NCBI GenBank assembly: GCA_021404685.1
Contig: QWHC01000022.1
Span: forward strand, 1-59,552
Source of the DNA: Chloroflexi bacterium CFX4
GTDB lineage: Bacteria > Chloroflexota > Anaerolineae > Aggregatilineales > UBA2796
Reading direction: 5' to 3'
Length of the DNA: 59,552 bases
Part shown: positions 29,131-37,000 of the stretch, piece by piece
How the letters are laid out: the number at the start of each line of letters is the position of its first letter
Numbering within the stretch: the stretch's first letter is position 1
Program-made: the position numbers and the translations under genes
Notes under the pieces: generated by a model
Seen by the model: only the letters and a program-made list of their open reading frames with translations
Told to the model about the DNA's origin: nothing
Database searches by the model: none

Positions 29131-30027
29131 ATGACCACTGCGACACCTAGCCTTCCCCAAGCGCGCCGCTTTACTCTGCCGCGCCTCGGCGGCATTTGGA
29201 GCGCCATTCGGCGGCACCCAAGCGGCGCGATTGGTCTGTTCGGCGTCACCTTCTTCTTGTTGATGGCGTTCGTCGGACCGCTCATCATCCCTGAGCCAAA
29301 GGTCAATGTGAGTGCGCGCAGCCAGCCGCCTTCTGCGGCGTTCATCCTCGGCACAGATAATCAGGGCAAAGATATTGCCAGCCAGATTGTGCATGGCGCA
29401 CGCCCTGTGATCACAGTGGCACTGCTGACAGGCATCCTGACGACCATCGTGGCAATCACGCTGGGTGCCTTGGCCGCTTTCTTAGGCGGACTTTTTGATC
29501 GCGTTGTGAACAGTGCGGCGAACTTTGTGCTGACTATTCCCTACCTAGTGGCAATGACGGTGCTTGCCAGCTTCATACGGCTGAACAGCCCGATCACGCA
29601 AGCGCTGATCCTCACCTTATGGTCGTGGCCGGTGCTGATGCGTACTGTGCGCGCTCAGGTGCTGAGCCTGCGCGAACGCGAATATGTGGAGGCGGCGGTT
29701 GCGCTGAACCTTGGCACGCCGCACATCATCTTCCGCGAGATTCTGCCGAACATGGCGAGCTACATCGCCATCAGCATGATCTTGGCGATGACCAGCGCCA
29801 TCTACGCGCAAATTGCCCTGATCACGCTTGGCTTAGTGCCGCTTTCGGACTTGAACTGGGGCAAGATGATCTTCAGTGCGCGCACCACAGGTGCGATCTA
29901 CATTGCCGATACGGTCTGGTTCATCTTGGCGCCGGTCTTGGCAATCGCGCTCTTTCAATGGTCACTGGTCACCTTAGCACGTTCAATTGAAGATGTCTTT
30001 AATCCACGTCTGCGCTCAGGAGCATAA
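29131..30027 (+). CDS. Peptide/nickel-type ABC transporter permease (DppC-like)
   Basis: Second permease of the importer. The 298 residues start with a basic N-terminus, then the OppC-type helix (GAIGLFGVTFFLLMAFVGPL) and the outer segment FILGTDNQGKDIASQIVHGA, a family hallmark (usual form LGTDxxGRD). Five further helices follow, with the EAA loop REREYVEAAVALNLGTPHII near 183-202. It lies 13 bases after the DppB-like gene and 6 bases before the first ATPase gene. Length is normal and nothing is degraded. Confidence 0.92.
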   Translation: MTTATPSLPQARRFTLPRLGGIWSAIRRHPSGAIGLFGVTFFLLMAFVGPLIIPEPKVNVSARSQPPSAAFILGTDNQGKDIASQIVHGARPVITVALLTGILTTIVAITLGALAAFLGGLFDRVVNSAANFVLTIPYLVAMTVLASFIRLNSPITQALILTLWSWPVLMRTVRAQVLSLREREYVEAAVALNLGTPHIIFREILPNMASYIAISMILAMTSAIYAQIALITLGLVPLSDLNWGKMIFSARTTGAIYIADTVWFILAPVLAIALFQWSLVTLARSIEDVFNPRLRSGA

Positions 30028-30033
30028 CACCCT

Positions 30034-31068
30034 ATGACTCATCAACCTGTGCTGAGCATCCAAAACCTGCATGTTGAATACACGGCGCGGCGCGGCAAGG
30101 TGAAGGCTGTGCGCGACGTGAGCTTTGATGTCTTTCCCGGCGAGACGGTCGCCGTCATTGGCGAGAGCGGCTGCGGCAAAACGACGCTTGCCCTTGCCCT
30201 TGTGCGCTTGTTGGCGCGTTCCGCCAAGATCACGGGCGGCAAGGTGCTGTTTCAAGGCGGCAAATACAGCGCGCCGATTGACGTGCTGCGGCTGAATCGG
30301 CGGCAGTTACGCGCCTTCCGCTGGCGTAACTGCGCGATGGTCTTTCAGAGTGCGCTCAACGCACTGAACCCTGTTCTGAAGGTCAGCGCCCAAGTGCAGG
30401 ATACGGCACGCGCACACGGCGAACACGACGCCAAACAGATCGAAGAACGTGCGCTGTGGCTTTTCCAGCAGGTGCGCCTTGATCCGCGCCGCGTCTATGA
30501 CGCCTATCCGCACGAGTTAAGCGGCGGAATGCGGCAGCGCGTGCTGTTGGCGCTGGGTTTGCTGCTCGATCCGCAAGTGGTCATCCTGGATGAGCCAACC
30601 ACTGCCCTAGACGTGCTGACGCAGCGCACCATCATTGAGGTCTTGAAGCGCTTGCGTGAGGAGATGGGCTTTGCGCTGATCTTCATCTCGCACGATCTTT
30701 CGATGGCGGCGGAATTGGCACACCGCATCGTGACCATGTATGCTGGCAACATTGTCGAGATTGGGCAGGTGAACGAAGTGTTCTATCAGCCTAAGCATCC
30801 CTACACGCTTGGCTTGATGCGCGCCGTGCCAAACCTGAGCGGTCAGCGCACAGACCTCATCTCGATTCACGGCTCGCCACCCGACCTGATCGATCCGCCG
30901 CATGGCTGTGCCTTTGCGCCGCGCTGTGCGTATGTTCAGCCCATCTGTCACCAGCAAGCACCGCCGCTTGAGATGCGCGCTACCGACCATGCCAGCGCCT
31001 GCCATTTTTGGGATCAATTGCCCATCTTACGTGAAATGCCCGCCTTGCAACCGAAAGCGATTGACTGA
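30034..31068 (+). CDS. Peptide/nickel-type ABC transporter ATP-binding protein (DppD-like)
   Basis: First ATPase of the importer. The 344 residues have Walker A GESGCGKTTLALAL near 46, a Q-loop region MVFQSALNALNPVLKV, the signature LSGGMRQRVLLALGLL near 162, Walker B VVILDEPTTALDV, and the H-loop ISHDLSMAA. The oligopeptide/dipeptide C-terminal domain carries the cysteine motif GCAFAPRCAYVQPICH (about 288-303), which in relatives binds an Fe-S cluster. Its stop overlaps the next start by one base (TGATG). Complete and ordinary. Confidence 0.94.
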   Translation: MTHQPVLSIQNLHVEYTARRGKVKAVRDVSFDVFPGETVAVIGESGCGKTTLALALVRLLARSAKITGGKVLFQGGKYSAPIDVLRLNRRQLRAFRWRNCAMVFQSALNALNPVLKVSAQVQDTARAHGEHDAKQIEERALWLFQQVRLDPRRVYDAYPHELSGGMRQRVLLALGLLLDPQVVILDEPTTALDVLTQRTIIEVLKRLREEMGFALIFISHDLSMAAELAHRIVTMYAGNIVEIGQVNEVFYQPKHPYTLGLMRAVPNLSGQRTDLISIHGSPPDLIDPPHGCAFAPRCAYVQPICHQQAPPLEMRATDHASACHFWDQLPILREMPALQPKAID

Positions 31069-32099
31069 TGACCAACTCGACACCCATCCTTGCCTTAGAA
31101 GGTGTGCATAAGCACTTCAAAGCGGGCAGAAACACCATTCGCGTGCTGCAAGATGTCTCATTGAGCGTGACGCAAGGCGAGATCGTCTGTTTGGTGGGTG
31201 AAAGCGGCTGCGGCAAAACGACCACGGGCAAGATCATCGCCGGTTTATCTTCACCCACAATGGGAAAGGTCTTTTTTGAAGGGCAAGACGTGCGGCATTT
31301 GAGTGGTGAGGCATTTAATGCCTATCGGCGTGCCGTGCAGATTGTTCATCAAGACCCTTACGCCTCGCTCAACCCAACCCAAACGCTCTACCGCATGTTG
31401 AGCTTTCCGCTCTTTCGGCATCGGATGGTGCGGACGCAGTCGGAGGCGCGGGCGCGTGTGCTGGAACTGCTTCAGTTGGTGGATTTGACGCCGCCGGAAG
31501 ATTTCATTGATAAGTTTCCGCACCAGCTTAGCGGCGGGCAGCGCCAGCGCGTCTCGATTGCGCGTGCCTTGACGGTCAATCCGCGCCTGATTGTGGCGGA
31601 TGAGCCTGTCTCGATGGTGGATGTTTCAATCCGCGTGAGCCTGCTCAACACACTCTCGGATTTGCAACGGCGGCTGAACCTAACCTTTGTTTTCATCACG
31701 CACGATCTGGCTGTGGCGCGCTATTTCGCCTGGGAAGGGCGCATCGCTGTGATGTATCTGGGGCGCATTGTGGAGCTAGGTAGCGCGCCGGAAGTGACTG
31801 CTCAGCCGCAGCATCCGTACACACGCGCCTTGATTACCTCACTGCCTGAGCCTGATCCGCAACTGACGCGCAACAAGCAGCGTATAGGCTTACGCAGTGA
31901 AGATATTCCGAGCCTGCTGCGGATTCCGAATGGCTGTGCCTTTCATCCGCGCTGCCCGTGGCATGTGCCAACGGTCTGCGATGTGGCGCTGCCTGAACTG
32001 GCGCGAACTGAGTCCAGCAGCCTTGCAGCGTGCCATGTAACAGCCCAAACAGCACAGCACGCAGCAGCACTTGCCGCACAGGCGCAGGAATCAAACTAA
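31068..32099 (+). CDS. Peptide/nickel-type ABC transporter ATP-binding protein (DppF-like)
   Basis: Second ATPase of the importer. The 343 residues show Walker A GESGCGKTTTGKIIAGL near 45, the Q-loop segment VQIVHQDPYASLNPTQTL, the signature LSGGQRQRVSIARAL, Walker B LIVADEPVSMVDV with the catalytic Glu, the H-loop ITHDLAVARY, and the C-terminal cysteine motif GCAFHPRCPWHVPTVCD. The tail is alanine-rich. The operon ends here after 32099: no solute-binding protein gene follows or precedes it in the window. Confidence 0.94.
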   Translation: MTNSTPILALEGVHKHFKAGRNTIRVLQDVSLSVTQGEIVCLVGESGCGKTTTGKIIAGLSSPTMGKVFFEGQDVRHLSGEAFNAYRRAVQIVHQDPYASLNPTQTLYRMLSFPLFRHRMVRTQSEARARVLELLQLVDLTPPEDFIDKFPHQLSGGQRQRVSIARALTVNPRLIVADEPVSMVDVSIRVSLLNTLSDLQRRLNLTFVFITHDLAVARYFAWEGRIAVMYLGRIVELGSAPEVTAQPQHPYTRALITSLPEPDPQLTRNKQRIGLRSEDIPSLLRIPNGCAFHPRCPWHVPTVCDVALPELARTESSSLAACHVTAQTAQHAAALAAQAQESN

Positions 32100-32125
32100 C
32101 GGCAATGGATGAATAGGTAAAACAC

Positions 32126-32338
32126 ATGGCTGAGGTCACACTGGAATATGTGCTTGCCCTTGCGCGCCAGCTTACAAAGTCTGAACGCCAATCACTCATC
32201 GCGCAGCTACAGCAAGAGGCTGAACTGGTTGAGGAAACTTTTCATAAAACGTTTGGCTTCATCATTTTTCAATCACAGGTTGGCGATCTCAATATGACGT
32301 TGCGCCGCGAAGATATGTATGGCGACGATGAGCGTTGA
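32126..32338 (+). CDS. Small antitoxin-like protein upstream of a PIN gene
   Basis: The 70 residues (MAEVTLEYVLALARQLTKSE, then RQSLIAQLQQEAELVEET) begin with a helical segment like the short antitoxins that precede VapC/PIN genes in cyanobacteria and Chloroflexota. The C-terminus is acidic (REDMYGDDER), as expected for the part that occupies a PIN active site. Its stop overlaps the PIN start by 11 bases, the standard antitoxin-toxin arrangement. No DNA-binding motif is obvious. The call rests on size and context; I do not recognise a named family. Confidence 0.6.
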   Translation: MAEVTLEYVLALARQLTKSERQSLIAQLQQEAELVEETFHKTFGFIIFQSQVGDLNMTLRREDMYGDDER

Positions 32339-32766
32339 TTCCGTGTTCGTAGATACGAACGTTTTAACCTATGCCACAGTCGCCACAACACCTTTTGCAC
32401 ATCGCTGCACAAAAAGCCTTGCTGAAACTCCGCATGGAAAACAAGCGCCTATGGATTAGCCATCAAGCCATACGAGAGTATATTGCCAATGCATCGCGCC
32501 CTCAAAGTTACAGTCCACCTATACCTATGCTACAAATTCTGGCACAAGTACAGCGTTTTCGGGAGACGTTTCACGTAGGAGAGGGCAACCTCAGCGTACT
32601 AGACGCTCTCTTGGAAATCATAGGGCATGTGGCAGTTGGTGGCAAGCAGATTCATGACGCCAACATAGTTGCTACGATGCGTGCCTACAATATTCCTGTG
32701 TTGTTAACAAACAACGCAACGGACTTCGCACGTTATGAGGCGTACATTACCGTTCTGTCTCTATAA
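32328..32766 (+). pseudogene. PIN-domain (VapC-like) toxin with a +1 frameshift
   Basis: The frame from ATG 32328 encodes MSVDSVFVDTNVLTYATVAT then TPFAHR. This is the PIN N-terminus with the first catalytic Asp in VDTNVL, but the frame hits a stop at about 32455. One base further, another frame continues as AQKALLKLRMENKRLWISHQ, IREYIANASRPQ, then GGKQIHDANIVATMRAYNIP and LLTNNATDFARY, supplying the remaining PIN acidic residues. Removing one T near 32414 would restore a continuous protein of about 145 residues. The event may be a real inactivating insertion or a sequencing error. A toxin freed from its antitoxin would be harmful, so an inactivated gene is plausible. Its 3' end meets the P450 frame. 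Confidence 0.8.
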
Positions 32767-32783
32767 TGCCAATTGGAGATCGC

Positions 32784-34001
32784 ATGGACTTCAACCCACT
32801 CTCGCCTGAGTTCAAGGCGAATCCTTATGCCTTTTACCAAATGCTGCAAACGCATATGCCCGTTTTCCACATGGAAGCCTGGAATATGTGGTTCTGCTTC
32901 CGCTATGCGGATTGTAACGCCGCCTTGCGCGATCCGCGCTTCGGGCATGAGTTCCGCAATGCGCTGACAGAGGAAGAACGGGCGGCTTGGCAGCCTATGC
33001 AACCCAGTGCGCGCCAGAATCCATTGTGGGAAATGCAGCGCAATTGGATGCTCGTGCGCGACGTGCCAGACCATACCCGCCTACGCACCCTTGTCCATAA
33101 GGCATTCACGCCGCGCACGGTAGAGCGTCTGCGCGAACGTATTGAGGCAATCACGCTGGACTTGCTCAACCGTGCCAAAGACCAAGGCACTTTCGATGTG
33201 GTGGCTGATCTCGCCTATCCACTGCCGGTGACGGTCATCGCCGAATTGCTCGGCGTGCCGACGGCTGATCACACCCAGTTCAGCGTGTGGTCGCGGGCGG
33301 TGGTCGGCTCCCTTGATCTAACTGATCAAGAATCTGTCTACAATGAGGCTGCCGATGCCACCGTTGCGCTGGATGCCTACATGCGCGCCCTGATTGCAGA
33401 GCGCCGCAAAGCGCCGCGTGAGGATTTGATCAGCGCATTGGTGGCTGTGGAAGAAGAAGGTGACCGCCTAACAGAAGCCGAGTTGGTCAGCACGCTCATC
33501 TTGCTCTTGGCAGCCGGGCATGAGACGACCGTAAACCTAATCGGCAGCGGTGTGCTGGCGCTCTTGCGCCACCCTGAGCAGTTCGCCAAGCTGAAAGCTG
33601 ACCCAAGCCTGACGCGCAACGCCGTTGAGGAAATGCTGCGCTACGACAGTCCGGTGCAGCTTACCTCGCGCCTTGTGCAGGCGGATGACGTGGTGATCGG
33701 CGGGCAGCACATTCCGCGCAAAACACAAGTTGCCTTTGTGCTGGGCGCCGCCAACCGTGACCCTGAAAAGTTCGCCAACCCTGATTGGTTCGACATCACA
33801 CGCCCTGACGCTAATCAGCACATTGGCTTTGGCGGCGGCATTCACTTCTGCTTGGGTGCGCCCTTGGCACGCTTGGAAGGTGAGATCGCCCTGCGCTTGC
33901 TGGCGCAGCATATGCCCGATCTGCGCCTGAGCGATGCGCCGCCGCGCTACCGCCCGACCTATGTGCTGCGCGGATTGGAGTCTCTGCCTGCCCACTTTTA
34001 G
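32784..34001 (+). CDS. Cytochrome P450 (bacterial class I type)
   Basis: P450s use haem and a ferredoxin/reductase to hydroxylate small molecules; the substrate here is unknown. From ATG 32784 the protein has 405 residues. It shows the oxygen-activating I-helix LLLAAGHETTVNLIG, the K-helix segment VEEMLRYDSPVQLTSR, PDWFDITRPDANQHIGFGGG, and the haem-binding loop FGGGIHFCLGAPLAR with the axial Cys at about 356. GGAG lies 5 bases before this ATG, so I prefer it over the ATG at 32766, which would overlap the PIN stop. No ferredoxin or reductase gene is adjacent. It is soluble, resembling CYP107-type enzymes. Confidence 0.94.
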   Translation: MDFNPLSPEFKANPYAFYQMLQTHMPVFHMEAWNMWFCFRYADCNAALRDPRFGHEFRNALTEEERAAWQPMQPSARQNPLWEMQRNWMLVRDVPDHTRLRTLVHKAFTPRTVERLRERIEAITLDLLNRAKDQGTFDVVADLAYPLPVTVIAELLGVPTADHTQFSVWSRAVVGSLDLTDQESVYNEAADATVALDAYMRALIAERRKAPREDLISALVAVEEEGDRLTEAELVSTLILLLAAGHETTVNLIGSGVLALLRHPEQFAKLKADPSLTRNAVEEMLRYDSPVQLTSRLVQADDVVIGGQHIPRKTQVAFVLGAANRDPEKFANPDWFDITRPDANQHIGFGGGIHFCLGAPLARLEGEIALRLLAQHMPDLRLSDAPPRYRPTYVLRGLESLPAHF

Positions 34002-34003
34002 GG

Positions 34004-34009
34004 TACACT
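34004..34009 (+). promoter_or_regulatory. -10-like TACACT placed for a leaderless transcript
   Basis: TACACT is followed by exactly 7 bases and then the ATG at 34017, so transcription would start at or next to the start codon. No properly spaced ribosome site is present (GAGGGC abuts the ATG). Confidence 0.5.
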
Positions 34010-34016
34010 AGAGGGC

Positions 34017-37000
34017 ATGGATGCGACCCAATTCTCAGCAAACCTGAGCGAACGCCACAAGGCAGAGTTGATCGCCACCTCTGCCGCTTTACTCAATCAT
34101 CCTTTGCATGTGTCGGCACAGCGCCTAGACTCTTTCGCGCTGCGCCTGCACCGCATTGAGCCGCCACGTGACCGCGATCTGCCCGTCCTGCCGCCTCAGC
34201 CCATTTTGCGCCCTGCACCACAGTGGGTCAGCCTTGCACGGGCAGCCTTGCAAGCGCCACCGCCAACCCTGATCATCGGTTATGAGGCAGCCCTTGCCCG
34301 CGCCGCCGATGCGCTGATCGCTGAGCGCCCTGTGCTGCTGAGCGGTACCTCCGGCAGCGGCAAAACTGCTTTCTTGCGCGGGCTGGCTGCCGACCCACGC
34401 CTGCAAGCGCACTTTTCCATCATTTTGTGGCTGGAAATGCAGCCCGACCGTGAAACTTTTACGCGCTTGTTGGCGCTTGCCCTAGAGGCACCGCACATCC
34501 TGAGCGCGGCGCCCGAAGCACAGCCCGCCATGCTGAGCGCGGCGTTTCAAGCGGCGCGTGCGGTGCTGCTCTGCGATTTTTCCATCCCAGAAGCCGATCA
34601 AGCGTGGTTCAGCGCCTTTGCGCCGCACACCGCGCACCTGAGTGCCGCCACAGCCGACACGCCGCACGCTGAGCGCATTATGCTTGGCAAGCTGCCCAGC
34701 CCTGTTGTCCGTCAATGGTTGGCTGAACAAACGCGCCTCAGCCCTGCTGAGCTGGAACGCCTTGCCGAATTGATCAGCGGTCAGGCTGCTTTGCTGCGCC
34801 TGTGTGCGGCACTGCTGGCTGAAGACGACCTGACGCCACAGCAGCTTATTGACATTTTGCGCGCCGCGCCTGCCGATCAGCGTTATGCTGCCTTGCTGCA
34901 CGAATCAATCAACACCTTTCCGACTGAATACCGCGCCCTGTGCCACGATCTGGCAGCCACGCAGCAAGTGCTGCTGCCCAGCGCCCTGATCGCCGAACGT
35001 TTGGCGCATCCCGTCGCAGCACGCCGCGCCCTCACCTTTTTGGCACGCCGCCGCCTGATCGACCTGCACCCAACCGCAGAAGGCGATCTGTGCAGCCTCC
35101 TCTTTCGGCTGCCCGCCGACCAGATTAGCGACTCTGCCCAGCCTTTCGCGGTTGCGCCGCGCACCTTTGCACCGTTCAGCCAGCTTGACTATGTGCAAGA
35201 CGCACGCGCCGCACGCGCCGAGTTTCTGCATAAGCAAGGCATCGCGCTGACTGAGGAAAACCGTCCTGATGAAGCCGCCGAGTCACTTCAGCAGGCGTTA
35301 GCGCTGCGGCAAGCCCTGAATGCGCCGTATGCCATCGCCGAGACGCTCAGCGCGCTTGGCAGGCTTGCCTACCTGAACGGCGACGATTCCGCCGCCATTG
35401 CACACCTTGAGGCAGCCGCCGAGATTCTGCACAAACTGCGCGATGTGCCTGCCTTGGAGCTAATGCGCTTGGCGCTGTGCCGCACCTATGCGCGTGTTGG
35501 CAGGCTAGAGGCAGCACTCTCCATCGTAGATGATGAGTCCGCACCGCCTGCCGATCTCGCCGCGCTCTACCGCGCACGTGGTGAATGGGACAAGGCGCTC
35601 ACCTGCTACGAACGTTGGTTAGCCGCGTCGGATGATAGTGAAGATGGCTGGCTGTTGGCGCAGATCGGGCGCGCTGAAACGCTCATTTTGGCAGGCAGGG
35701 CAGACGAGGCACTGCAAAGCGCGCCGCAAGGCAGCTTCACGGCGCTTTGGGCGCAAGCGCTGATCTGCCAACTCGCAGGCGATCTGGATGGTGCCTTACA
35801 TAGCTATGCCGCCCTTGAGTCGGTGACTCCGCACGCCTGGCGCGGCACCGTGGCGCGCAGTGCTGCGCGTGTGTTGGCAGCCCACGGCGAGGTGCGCGAG
35901 GCTGCCATGCTGGTTGGTGCGGAAGGCGTCTGGTATGAGGCACGCCAGCCCTATGCCGCCTTTGCGCGCCAGCGGCTCAGTTTGGCGCTCTACGCACATT
36001 TCTGCCTGATGCTTGGCGACTCTGAGAATGCGTTGCGTGCCGCACAGGAATCGCGTGCGCTGCGTGCTGAACGTGCCGACCCTGAGTCAGAGGCGATTGC
36101 GTGCCGTGTGCTGGGGCGTTTGGCGTGGCAGGGCGGTGATTATGAAGGTGCGCTAGCCGCTTTTGAGGCGGAGTTAAAGGCGCTTAGTGCGCCAAGCCTG
36201 CGCGATGATGCCGAGCGTGCTACTGTGCTGCATTTGCTGGGCGATCTGCACCGTGAGCAGCGCAACTTTGAGCGCGCCGCTGCCTGCTATCGGCGCGCCT
36301 TAAGCTATCAGGACGCCGAAATCTCGGAGCGCTTGCTGACGCTCTTGGCACTTGCCGAATGCCTTGCCGAGCTTGGGCGCAGCGCCGAGTCGCTTGAGGT
36401 CGGTGCAGAGGCAGTTGCCGCGCTCTATCCGCACACCGAAAGCGCCGATCTTGCACTTGTTGGCAGCGTGCTGGCAAGGCAGGCGCAGCGTCAGGCGGCG
36501 TTTGGGCGCGCTGAGCGTGCGCTTGCCATTGGTGAGCATTGGCTGCAAAGGCTGATGGAGCGCCTTGAAGAAGCGCTTAATCACCCTGAGCCTGCCCTGA
36601 ACGCGCTGGCAATTGGTTTATATCTGCGTAGCCTGCCTGATGTGGCGCTGGCTGAGCATGATCCGATCCGCTTGATTGACCTTGCCGAACGGGCGCTGCT
36701 CATCACCGAGACCAGTGCGCCACAAACGTGGGCAGCCTGGGCTGCGCGCCGCGATCTGGCAGAACTCTATGGACGGCTTGGGCGTTGGGCAGAGTCAGCA
36801 GAGGTCTTAGCGCCGCTTTTGGCGCAGGTGCGGCAGATGAGCGCGCCGCAAGGCGAAACGGGCTACTTGGCGCTGGCGGTGCATGTTGGCGTGGCGCGGG
36901 CTGCCGCCAACCTTGGCGATTTGGCGCTGGCAGTCAGGCACTATGAAGCGGCACTACCTTATGAGACCGACGAACAAGCGCGCTGCCTGCTCTGCTTGGA

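Noticed and set aside
32413..32416. Programmed frameshift in the PIN gene
   Set aside because: No slippery heptamer plus downstream stem-loop was found; a single-base insertion or sequencing error is simpler.
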